The notes under the pieces: model-generated | Seen by the model: only the letters and a program-made list of their open reading frames with translations | Databases searched by the model: none | What the model was told of the DNA's origin: nothing | Assembly: GCA_937135955.1 (NCBI GenBank) | Contig: CAKZOB010000079.1 | Location: 1-64,000, forward strand | Source of the DNA: an uncultured Anaerolineales bacterium | Lineage (GTDB): Bacteria; Chloroflexota; Anaerolineae; Aggregatilineales; Aggregatilineaceae | Direction of reading: 5' to 3' | Length of the DNA: 64,000 bases | Shown: positions 1-8,291 of the stretch, one piece after another | Position numbering within the stretch: the first letter of the stretch is position 1 | Layout of the letters: each line of letters opens with the position of its first letter | Translations under genes and position numbers: made by a program

Positions 1-62
1 TATAGTTTGCTAGAACAAGTGTTTGTCAGACTATCCCAATCTCACGACGCGAGGGCCTCCGC

Positions 63-2135
63 ATGACCGTGTATTTCGTCGAAGGGCCAGCCGGCACAGG
101 CAAGACAACGCGCGGCGTCGGTTACGTTCGCGAGTTGCTGAATGCAGGGGTCAGCGGCGATCAAATACTGATTCTCCTGCCGCATCGTACCCTGGGCTGG
201 CCCTACTACCGCGCCTTCTCGGCTTCTGACTGGCCGCCGGGCACCGCCATTGATATCGTGACCCTCGGTGGACTGGCCCGCCGCAGTCTGGAAGTCTTCT
301 GGCCGCTTGTGTGGCAACCTGCCGGTTTCACCGACCCGACTCGTGAACCGCTCTTTCTAACCATTGAGACAGCGCAGTACTTTATGGCCCGACTGGTGCT
401 GGAAGCTCAGAAGACCGGGGTCTTCGATAGCGTCTCCGTGACCGCTTTCGAGATCATGCGTCAGACGCTCGACAATCTTTCCAAGGCCGCCATGAATCAG
501 CTTTCTCTGGACACCGTCGCCGAACGCCTGATCGCGGCCTGGGGAGACCGCCATTCGAGCCGCCCGCCTGTTTATCGCGCCTGCCTGGAGATCGCCAAGC
601 GCTTCCGGGAACTCTGCCTGCGGTATAGCCTGCTCGACTTCTCGTTGCAGATCGAAGTCTTCATGACGCATCTGCTGCGCGAGCCGCTCTTCGAGCACTA
701 CATCCGCAGCCGTTACCGTCACCTGATCGCCGACAACCTGGAGGAGAACTTCCCCCTGGTAGAAGATTTCATCCGCTGGTTGTTGCCCAGCTTGGATTCC
801 GCGCTCTTCCTCTATGATCACGACGGGGGTTTTCGCCTGTTCCTGGGTGCTGATCCGGCTGGCATGTACCGCTTGTCTGAGGTTGCCGACGAACGCGAAA
901 TCTGGAGGGAGCCGATCGGCACATCTCCGGCGATGGCCGCTCTGGCCGATTCGCTGTCGGCCATTTTGTCCGGCAATTCCGCGCCTCTGGCCATCGCTGC
1001 TGATCCGGGTGAACAGCCCCTCGTGATTCACTCCACTCGCTTCTTCCCACAGATGGTTGACTGGGTCGTGGACCAGGTGACCGCGCTGGTGCGAGCAGGG
1101 GTGAGTCCGCGCGAAATCGTGATCGTTGCGCCGTACATGAGCGACGCGCTACGCTTCTCGCTGGCCACTCGTCTGGAAGAACACGGTGTGCCAGTAGTAT
1201 CGCACCGACCGTCGCGTGCGCTACGCGAAGAACCCGCGGCGCGCGTCATCCTCACCCTGACAGCACTGGCACATCCACACTGGGGCTTCACCCCGTCAGT
1301 ACAGGACGTTGCCGGTGTGCTGCATCGCGCCATCGCCGGCCTTGATCCTGTACGCGCCTGGCTGCTAGCGCGGATCGTCTATCGTCCTGGCCGTGCCGAA
1401 CTGGGCAGCTTTGATAACATTCAGCCCCCTACTCAGCAACGCATCTCCTACCTGGCCGGAGAGCGCTACGAACAGCTACGCGCCTGGCTGATGGAATACT
1501 CCTGCAACGACCTCGGCCAGATTCCGCCCGATCATTTCTTCAGCCGGCTCTTCGGGGAAGTGCTTTCCCAGCCCGAATTCGGCTTTCATGCCGACCCGGA
1601 GGCCGGGCGCATTGTCGCCGAACTTGTCGAATCGGCGCGTCGCTTCCGCCAGGCTCTCTATCCCGATGGCGTTGAAGAAAGTTGGGATGCCGTCAGCCGC
1701 GAGTATTACGAGCTGGTGCGCCAGGGCTTGCTCGGTGCGCTCTATGTCACCAGTTGGCAGGACGAGCAGCGCGATGCCGTCTTTCTGGCTCCCGCCTACA
1801 CCTTTCTGATGCGCAACCGCTGGACCGACTATCAGTTTTGGCTCGATGTCGGCAGCACTTCCTGGTGGGAGCGCCTGGAACAACCGCTGACTCATCCTTA
1901 CGTCCTGTCCAGGAATTATCCCGCCGATCAGGTCTGGACGGATAGCATGGAGGTTGCAGCGCGCGACGATGCATTGCGCCGCCTGATCGCGGGCCTGGTA
2001 CGCCGGTGTCGGCGACGGGTGTACGCTGCTATCGCTGAGCTAGGCGAGCAGGGCTACGAGCAGCGCGGCCCACTCCTCCGTGTGTTGCAGCAATTACAGC
2101 AACAGCAACCGTTGTCTTGGGGAGGCTCCGCATGA
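63..2135 (+). CDS. AddB-like P-loop (inactivated helicase-type) recombination protein
   Basis: 690 aa. It opens with a Walker A loop, GPAGTGKTT at residues 8-16. Further on there is a degenerate acidic motif (LIADNLEENFP, about residue 220) where helicases have their Walker B, and a motif IV-like stretch (EIVIVAPYMSDALRFSL, about 350). I find no clear motifs V and VI, so it looks like the AddB/RecC class: a superfamily 1 fold that may bind ATP but is not a complete helicase. No nuclease domain is present; that function sits two genes downstream. GAGGG at 51-55 is a suitable ribosome binding site for this ATG. The stop overlaps the next start by ATGA, which implies translational coupling with the UvrD-like gene. 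The role in end resection is inferred from context and the weak helicase signature; the AddB assignment is less certain than the P-loop. Confidence 0.7.
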   Translation: MTVYFVEGPAGTGKTTRGVGYVRELLNAGVSGDQILILLPHRTLGWPYYRAFSASDWPPGTAIDIVTLGGLARRSLEVFWPLVWQPAGFTDPTREPLFLTIETAQYFMARLVLEAQKTGVFDSVSVTAFEIMRQTLDNLSKAAMNQLSLDTVAERLIAAWGDRHSSRPPVYRACLEIAKRFRELCLRYSLLDFSLQIEVFMTHLLREPLFEHYIRSRYRHLIADNLEENFPLVEDFIRWLLPSLDSALFLYDHDGGFRLFLGADPAGMYRLSEVADEREIWREPIGTSPAMAALADSLSAILSGNSAPLAIAADPGEQPLVIHSTRFFPQMVDWVVDQVTALVRAGVSPREIVIVAPYMSDALRFSLATRLEEHGVPVVSHRPSRALREEPAARVILTLTALAHPHWGFTPSVQDVAGVLHRAIAGLDPVRAWLLARIVYRPGRAELGSFDNIQPPTQQRISYLAGERYEQLRAWLMEYSCNDLGQIPPDHFFSRLFGEVLSQPEFGFHADPEAGRIVAELVESARRFRQALYPDGVEESWDAVSREYYELVRQGLLGALYVTSWQDEQRDAVFLAPAYTFLMRNRWTDYQFWLDVGSTSWWERLEQPLTHPYVLSRNYPADQVWTDSMEVAARDDALRRLIAGLVRRCRRRVYAAIAELGEQGYEQRGPLLRVLQQLQQQQPLSWGGSA

Positions 2136-4471
2136 GCGCTGAGACCGTGTCGTTTCGTCTCCGCCCAGAGCAAGAGGAGATCGTCTACAAGTATCGCGGT
2201 GGCAAACTGGGCATCGCGGCTGTCCCCGGTAGCGGCAAGACTTTCACGCTGGCCCACCTGGCTGCTCGCCTGATCTACACGGGCCAGGTCGGCCCCGACC
2301 AGGAAGTGCTCATCGTTACCTTCACCAATTCAGCAGTGAACAGTTTCCGCGCGCGCATTGCCCAGATTCTCACCCAGGACTATCACCTGATCGGGCATGT
2401 AGGCTATCGAGTGCGCACCTTGCATGGCCTGGCGCGCGACATCATTCACGAGCGTCCGGCACTGGTCGGCCTCTCTGGGGACTTTCTCATCCTGGATGAA
2501 AAGGAAACTCAGCTTGTTCAGCACGACATCGTTGTCCAGCTTGCCGTACAGTGGCGCGAGCGGTTACAGGGGTATCTTGATCCTGCGTCTGACCCGCGCG
2601 CAGCCTGGCAGGGGCTTGAAGGAGAACTGCCTGAGCTGGTCAGCACTTTCATCCGACAGGCCAAAGACCTCCGACAGTCCCCTGCGACGCTGATGGCACT
2701 GTTGGAAGACGCACCCGCTGAATTCGAACTGGCCCGCTTTGCTGTGGCCGCGTATGCTGACTATCAGCGTAGCCTGGCCTATCGTGGCGCTGTGGATTTC
2801 GACGATTTGGTCCGGCTGGCGCTCGACGTGCTGGAAAGTGAGCCTGACTTCCTGGCCCGTCTTCAGCAGCGCTGGCCCTTCGTGTTGGAAGACGAAGCCC
2901 AGGATAGTTCGCGCCTGCAAGAAGAGATGTTGCGCCTCTTGAGTGGGGAGCGCAACTGGGTGCGCGTCGGCGATCCTAACCAGGCCATCTACACCACTTT
3001 CACTACAGCCAATCCTGGTTTCCTGCGTCGTTTCCTCGATCGCGAGGACGTGGACGAAAAGCCACTATCTGTATCTGGGCGCTCAGCAGCTCCGATCATT
3101 GATCTGGCAAACGAATTGGTACGTTGGGCTACTGAAGAGCATCCCACGCCAGCCCTGCGCACTACGTTCGAATATCAACCGCATGGTCATCAGGGATCGC
3201 TGCGCGGTGTCATCCAGCCGACGAGCGCAGACGATCCCGACCCGAATCCTCCCGATGAAGAATGTCAGATCGAGTTGCGTTACTGTCCAGATGATAAGAT
3301 CTCTCCCGTAGCGGAACTGGAGCATGTGATCAACCGCAGTGCGTTACCTTTGGTAGCGCTTTTTGAGGACGATCGCCCCTCCCCCTACACAATAGCGGTG
3401 CTGGTACCGGACAACAACCGCGGTTATGCCCTGGCCGAGGAACTACGCCGTCACTATCCTCAGGTGCGTTTTGAAGAATTGCTGCGCAGCACGTCGCAGA
3501 CTCGTCAGTCTGTCGGGCGACTCATCGCCGTGCTCGAATACCTATCTCACCCCGACCATCTGCAACAGCTCAAGCAGCTTTTTTGGACTCACCTTTCCGA
3601 CGAACGTCGCGACCTGGTGCGTGCTGAAACGGACATTTCCGCCGCTCTGTCGGCGTACTTCAAGTCGGTGCCCACTGTCGAACAACTGCTGTGGCCCGAT
3701 GATCCAGGCAATCAGCCCTCTCTGCCAGAGTTGCCGGAAGCCTATCGCTGGATAGCGGATGAACTGGAACGCTTCCGCTTCAACGTTCGCCGCTGGCTGC
3801 GCCTGACGGATCTCCCCATTGATCAGCTTGTCCTGACCATTTCTCAGGACCTTTTCGACACGCCCGCCGATCTCGCTCTGGGGCACAAGGTGGCCGTGAC
3901 GCTACGCGCCCTCGCCAATTCTCATCCGGATTGGCGACTGGCGGAGTTCGTGGCCGAGTTGACCGCGATCAACAAGAATCAGCGCCGCTTTCTGGGCTTC
4001 GACGATGACGAGGCCGGTTATGCTCCCAAACCGGGCGTTGTGACCATCGCCACCATGCACGCAGCTAAGGGCCTGGAGTGGGATCGTGTCTATCTGTTGT
4101 CCGTGAGCAACTACGATTTTCCCTCTGCCATGCCCTACGATTCCTACCGTGATGAACGCTGGTTCGTGCGTTATGTTCCGGATGGCGGCAACCTTCGGCT
4201 GAATCTCGGGGCCGAATTGTTGGCGCAACTGGATCACCTGGTTGGCAGGCTGCCTGTCTACCGGGAAGGAGAGGCAACCCAGCGGGCGCGCATTGAGTAC
4301 GCCTGTGAACGGCTGCGTCTGCTGTATGTGGGCATCACGCGGGCCAGGCGCGAGGTGATCATTTCGTGGAACATGGGACGCTATGCCCATAAGGGTCCTG
4401 CCTACGAGAATCGGCCTGCTCTCCCGCTGATCCATCTGGGCTATTACGTAGACGGTCGCTATTGGGAGTAA
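2132..4471 (+). CDS. UvrD/AddA-like superfamily 1 DNA helicase
   Basis: 779 aa ATP-dependent 3'-5' DNA helicase of the UvrD/RecB/AddA type. Visible motifs in order: Q motif RPEQEEIV (about 11-18), Walker A VPGSGKT (31-37), Walker B DEAQD (about 254-258), motif III VGDPNQAIY, motif V ATMHAAKGLEWDRVYLL, and motif VI LYVGITRARRE near the C-terminus. There is no C-terminal PD-(D/E)XK nuclease, unlike true AddA or RecB; the nuclease is the next gene. An in-frame ATG 15 bases upstream exists, but the ATG at 2132 overlaps the previous stop and is preceded by GGGGAGG at 2119-2125, so it is preferred. With its neighbours it probably forms a double-strand-end processing complex; that role is inference. 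Confidence 0.9.
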   Translation: MSAETVSFRLRPEQEEIVYKYRGGKLGIAAVPGSGKTFTLAHLAARLIYTGQVGPDQEVLIVTFTNSAVNSFRARIAQILTQDYHLIGHVGYRVRTLHGLARDIIHERPALVGLSGDFLILDEKETQLVQHDIVVQLAVQWRERLQGYLDPASDPRAAWQGLEGELPELVSTFIRQAKDLRQSPATLMALLEDAPAEFELARFAVAAYADYQRSLAYRGAVDFDDLVRLALDVLESEPDFLARLQQRWPFVLEDEAQDSSRLQEEMLRLLSGERNWVRVGDPNQAIYTTFTTANPGFLRRFLDREDVDEKPLSVSGRSAAPIIDLANELVRWATEEHPTPALRTTFEYQPHGHQGSLRGVIQPTSADDPDPNPPDEECQIELRYCPDDKISPVAELEHVINRSALPLVALFEDDRPSPYTIAVLVPDNNRGYALAEELRRHYPQVRFEELLRSTSQTRQSVGRLIAVLEYLSHPDHLQQLKQLFWTHLSDERRDLVRAETDISAALSAYFKSVPTVEQLLWPDDPGNQPSLPELPEAYRWIADELERFRFNVRRWLRLTDLPIDQLVLTISQDLFDTPADLALGHKVAVTLRALANSHPDWRLAEFVAELTAINKNQRRFLGFDDDEAGYAPKPGVVTIATMHAAKGLEWDRVYLLSVSNYDFPSAMPYDSYRDERWFVRYVPDGGNLRLNLGAELLAQLDHLVGRLPVYREGEATQRARIEYACERLRLLYVGITRARREVIISWNMGRYAHKGPAYENRPALPLIHLGYYVDGRYWE

Positions 4472-4481
4472 TGCAAGGACA

Positions 4482-5324
4482 ATGCCTATGTTGCTGCCAG
4501 AGGGTTTCGCTTTCACACAGGCCAGTTTGCAGGATTACGCGGACTGTCCGCGCCGTTTTCAGTTGCGCTACGTTGTCAACCAGCGCTGGCCAGCCGTAGA
4601 AGCCGAACCGCTGTTTGAGCACGAGCTTTCAGTGCGCCGCGGTGAGCGCTTTCACCGGCTCGTGGAGCGCCATCAGCTTGGCGTGCCGACCTCTCAGCTA
4701 GAGATTCTGCTGGGAACCGATCCCACAGTGCGTGGCTGGTGGCAGGAGTATCTGGGTTTCGCCTTTCTGCACAGTCTGTCCGGTAACCGCTATCCGGAGT
4801 TGCGGCTGAGCGCAGACCTCGGCGGCGCGAGGGTGGTTGCTGCGCTCGATCTGCTGGTGGTGCAGCCGGGCTATCACGTGTATATCTTTGACTGGAAGAC
4901 GCACGCACCTGTGCCCCGCGCCGGCTGGCTGCGCGAGCGGGTGCAGACGACGTTGTATCTGTGGATGGTGGCGGAAGTGGGGCCAGCTTTGTTCGGAGAA
5001 TGGGTGGAGCCAGAGCGAATCAGTATGATCTACTGGTTCACAGCCGCCCCTGAGGCTCCCTTGCGCTTCGATTACTCCTCCGCTTGGCGTGTCGAAAGCG
5101 GAGCGCGTCTGGCGGGGTTGGTTGGTGAAGTTCTGGCCGGGGATCAGCGTCTCACTTGGCCGCTGACAGCGGAGCAGCGGCGTTGTCGGCACTGTGTGTT
5201 TCGGTCGTTGTGTGCGCGTGGGGTTGTGGCGGGGTCGCTGGCGGAGCTTGGGGTTGGCGTTGATGGCGAGCGGGACTTTTTGCTTGCGGCGTTGTTTGAG
5301 GCAGTGGATGAGGTGGGTTTTTAG
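4482..5324 (+). CDS. Stand-alone PD-(D/E)XK nuclease with AddB-type Fe-S cysteines
   Basis: 280 aa, the size of the nuclease domain of AddB or RecB alone. C22 lies in DYADCPRRF, and C235, C238 and C244 lie in CRHCVFRSLC; this one-plus-three spacing is that of the iron-sulfur cluster that staples the AddB nuclease. Between them is the catalytic core: AALDLLV, then FDWKT (the D-x-K signature), then QTTLYLW, a QxxxY motif. Family knowledge says such domains cut single-stranded DNA behind a helicase. AAGGA at 4475-4479 fits the ATG. It starts 10 bases after the helicase stop and ends directly before recJ. The split of an AddB-like protein into two genes on either side of the helicase is unusual. 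Confidence 0.88.
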   Translation: MPMLLPEGFAFTQASLQDYADCPRRFQLRYVVNQRWPAVEAEPLFEHELSVRRGERFHRLVERHQLGVPTSQLEILLGTDPTVRGWWQEYLGFAFLHSLSGNRYPELRLSADLGGARVVAALDLLVVQPGYHVYIFDWKTHAPVPRAGWLRERVQTTLYLWMVAEVGPALFGEWVEPERISMIYWFTAAPEAPLRFDYSSAWRVESGARLAGLVGEVLAGDQRLTWPLTAEQRRCRHCVFRSLCARGVVAGSLAELGVGVDGERDFLLAALFEAVDEVGF

Positions 5325-7697
5325 GTGAATGACTATACGAAATTCTCGACCTGGGAAATTCTCCCGGCGGACGAAGCGCGCGCTCACTCTCTCTTCCCAG
5401 GATTACCTCTTCACCCCCTCGTGGCGAGCCTGCTGGCTGCACGAGGCATTACCACCCCTGCGGCTGCCCAGGGGTTTATGGACCCCCGTTTCTACCGCCC
5501 CACCCTCGCCGACGAGTTACCGGATTTGCCGCAGGCCATAGAGCTATTGCAAAGGATCGTCAGCCAGCAACTGCCGGTTTTGGTTTGGGGTGATTTCGAT
5601 GTAGACGGACAAACGGCGACAGCGTTGCTGGTCAGCGTTCTGGGAGCCTTGCACGTACCGGTTGCCTTCTACATCCCCAACCGGCTTGATGAATCGCATG
5701 GGATTCAACTCGCCACTCTCCGCCAACAGTTAGAACAATTCTCCCCTGCCCTGCTGCTCACCTGCGACACAGGCGTTGCAGCGCATAGGGCTATTGACTA
5801 TGCGAAACGGCAGGGAGTGGCAGTCATCATCACCGATCATCACGATCTGCCGCCTGTCTTACCCCAGGCCGACGCGATCATCAATCCCAAGCGTCTGCCG
5901 CCCGATCATCCGCTTGCCACACTGCCCGGTGTAGGCGTTGCCTATAAACTGTGCGAGAGTCTGCTGGCCCATCTCGGCCAACCGTTGACCAGTACAGAAC
6001 TGACCGATCTGACCGCGCTGGGCATTGTGGCCGATGTCGCTGCTCTGCGGGGTGACACGCGCTACCTGCTGCAAATCGGGCTGGCTCAGCTTCGCCGCAA
6101 TCAACGCCCTGGGCTGAGCGCTCTTTACCGCCTGGCCCAGCTTGACCCACAACATCTCACTGAGACGCACGTCGCCTTCCAGATCGCCCCGCGCTTGAAC
6201 GCCGCTGGTCGCCTGGACGACGCCCGTCTAGTAGTGGAACTGCTCACCACCGCCGACGAAGAGCAGGCACAGACTCTGGCCTTGCGCCTGGACGGACTGA
6301 ATCGCCAGCGCCAGCTCTACGAGCGCCAGATTCTCGCTGCCGCTCAATCGCAAATCGAACAAGATTCATCTCTGCTCAACTGGAACGCCCTGGTCTTGCA
6401 CAACCCTAATTGGCATCCGGGCGTTCTGGGTATCGTAGCCAACCGCCTAGCTTCGCTCTACCAGCGTCCGGTGATATTGCTGGCCTCCAGTGGAGATGTG
6501 GCCCGTGGTTCTGCTCGCTCGGCGGGGGGCTACGACATTCACGCTGCCATCGCCGTTCAGGCTGATCTGTTGCTCTCCTTCGGTGGACATCCGGGCGCAG
6601 CAGGACTCGCCTTGCCTGTGGCAAATATCCCTGCTTTTCGCCGCCGTCTTTCCGACACGCTGGCCGCTATGCCAGCAGCCGAAGACCGCATCAGCCTGAC
6701 CGTTGAGGCCGTCGTGCGCCTGGACGAGGTCACCCTTGATCTGGCCCGCGTTCTGGAACAACTCGCCCCTTTTGGCGAGGGCAATCCCCGCCCGATCCTG
6801 GCCTGCGAGCGCCTCTCTCTGCTCAACGCCACTTTTCTGGGCAGAGAGCAGGAACACCGCCGCCTGTCTGTGACCGATGAACACGGCAACCGCCGCGACG
6901 TTCTGTGGTGGAATAGCGCTGCAGCTTCCCTGCCCACGGGCATCTTTGACCTGGCCTTTCAGGTTGAAGTCAGCCACTACCGCGACCAGCCAGAACTACA
7001 GCTTACGCTTGTAGATTTCCGACCATCACCCACCGAAACTGTCGCCGTACCCACGCCTGCCCGCCAGATCCTTGATCGGAGACTCGCGCCCCAGCCCCTG
7101 CTCGAACTGAGCGCCCTGCGTAGTGCTTATCCAGATGCCGTGACTTGGGCTGAAGGGTACCGCCGCAGTGAAGCGCCGGGCGTCCCTCTTTCGGCATTGT
7201 GTCCTGCTCAGACGCTCATCATCTATACTGCACCTTGCGGTCCCAACGCCTTGTCGCAGGCCATGCAACAGGTCAGTCCGGCACGCGTCATTCTGTTCGG
7301 CGTGGATCCGCCGCTCACCAAAGCCGATGCTATCCTCCGCCGCATCCTGGAACTGGTCAAGTATGTTATGGCCCGGCAAGGCGGATTGGCAGCGCTGGGA
7401 CAACTGGCTGAGGCAGTCGCTCAGCCGGAGCGTGTGATCCGGCTGGCGCTGCGCTATGCTCAGTCCGCCAACGTGCTGACGTGGGAAGAGAGTCAGGATG
7501 GAGAGGTAAGCATCTCTCGTCCCCCTGCGGGCGTTTCGGCCACCGACGGCGATTCTGCCCTGTGGGCCGCATTTCAGGCACAGGTAGCCGAGACTTCCGC
7601 CTACCGGACTTTTTTCCGACGCGCTACGCTGGCCCAGTTGTTCCCAGAGGAAACATACGATGTCTTACCCGATTCCGGCCCAGACCGCACGTATTGA
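5325..7697 (+). CDS. recJ: Single-stranded-DNA-specific exonuclease RecJ with long C-terminal extension
   Basis: 790 aa 5'-3' single-strand DNA exonuclease acting in recombination and mismatch/base-excision repair. The DHH domain shows DFDVDG (90, 92, 94 acidic), CDTG (D148) and DHH at 171-173; the DHHA1 domain carries NWHPGVLGIVANRL and GGHPGAAG near residue 420; an OB-fold region follows to about 570. The metal-binding residues are present. The remaining 220 residues go beyond the usual 570-580 aa of bacterial RecJ and I do not recognise them, although longer RecJ forms with an extra C-terminal domain exist, for example in Deinococcus. The start is GTG immediately after the preceding TAG, so it is translationally coupled to the nuclease gene and places RecJ in the same resection operon. 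Confidence 0.93.
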   Translation: MNDYTKFSTWEILPADEARAHSLFPGLPLHPLVASLLAARGITTPAAAQGFMDPRFYRPTLADELPDLPQAIELLQRIVSQQLPVLVWGDFDVDGQTATALLVSVLGALHVPVAFYIPNRLDESHGIQLATLRQQLEQFSPALLLTCDTGVAAHRAIDYAKRQGVAVIITDHHDLPPVLPQADAIINPKRLPPDHPLATLPGVGVAYKLCESLLAHLGQPLTSTELTDLTALGIVADVAALRGDTRYLLQIGLAQLRRNQRPGLSALYRLAQLDPQHLTETHVAFQIAPRLNAAGRLDDARLVVELLTTADEEQAQTLALRLDGLNRQRQLYERQILAAAQSQIEQDSSLLNWNALVLHNPNWHPGVLGIVANRLASLYQRPVILLASSGDVARGSARSAGGYDIHAAIAVQADLLLSFGGHPGAAGLALPVANIPAFRRRLSDTLAAMPAAEDRISLTVEAVVRLDEVTLDLARVLEQLAPFGEGNPRPILACERLSLLNATFLGREQEHRRLSVTDEHGNRRDVLWWNSAAASLPTGIFDLAFQVEVSHYRDQPELQLTLVDFRPSPTETVAVPTPARQILDRRLAPQPLLELSALRSAYPDAVTWAEGYRRSEAPGVPLSALCPAQTLIIYTAPCGPNALSQAMQQVSPARVILFGVDPPLTKADAILRRILELVKYVMARQGGLAALGQLAEAVAQPERVIRLALRYAQSANVLTWEESQDGEVSISRPPAGVSATDGDSALWAAFQAQVAETSAYRTFFRRATLAQLFPEETYDVLPDSGPDRTY

Positions 7698-8277
7698 GAC
7701 CCTTGTGATCAATTCTCGCTTCATCGCCACAGCCGGTCGCGCCGACACTGTAGATGCCGCTAAGCGCTTCATCCAGGCCATTCGTGCCGAAATGCCCGAT
7801 GCCACGCATCACGTCTACGCTTTCAAGGTCGGCTATGGGAGCACTCTCATCGAGGGCATGTCGGACGACGGAGAACCATCCGGCACAGCGGGGCCGCCGG
7901 TGTTAGCCGTACTGCGCGGCGCAGACCTGGGCGATGTAGTGGTAGTTGTCACGCGTTATTTCGGTGGCACCAAGCTGGGCACCGGTGGCCTGGTACGCGC
8001 CTACAGCGACGCCGCCAGGCAGGTGCTCGCGGCGCTACCCATCGAACTCAAGATCGAAAAGAGGACGATCGGGCTGACCGTCCCCTACCACTTCTTCGAG
8101 CGAGTGCGGTTGCTGCTAGAAGCACACCGTGCGGTGATTGAAGACCAGGAATTCTCGACTGAGGTAACTCTCTATGCCACTATCCCTGCTGACCAGCTCG
8201 AGCTCCTGGCCGTCGCCGTCCAGAATCTCACTGCCGGGCAGGTCACTGTCGTCTCCCTGGACACTGCCAGACCCTGA
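7660..8277 (+). CDS. IMPACT/YigZ family protein
   Basis: 205 aa member of the UPF0029/IMPACT family. Signature elements are SRFIATAGR near residue 20, THHVYAFKVGYG, the SDDGEPSGTAG loop near residue 70 and TRYFGGTKLGTGGLVRAYSD near residue 110, followed by a C-terminal ferredoxin-like domain. The biochemical role in bacteria is not settled; the eukaryotic relative binds GCN1 and modulates translation stress signalling. The gene starts inside the last 38 bases of recJ and has AGAGGAAA at 7646-7653 as a ribosome binding site, so it is the last gene of the repair operon. No functional link with repair can be read from the sequence. Confidence 0.9.
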   Translation: MSYPIPAQTARIETLVINSRFIATAGRADTVDAAKRFIQAIRAEMPDATHHVYAFKVGYGSTLIEGMSDDGEPSGTAGPPVLAVLRGADLGDVVVVVTRYFGGTKLGTGGLVRAYSDAARQVLAALPIELKIEKRTIGLTVPYHFFERVRLLLEAHRAVIEDQEFSTEVTLYATIPADQLELLAVAVQNLTAGQVTVVSLDTARP

Positions 8278-8291
8278 CTCTCGTCGAGCGG

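Noticed and set aside
63-5324. Candidate anti-phage defence island
   Set aside because: The helicase and nuclease genes could belong to one, but they are fused to a recJ operon and no other defence, toxin or mobile genes lie nearby; a repair role is simpler.
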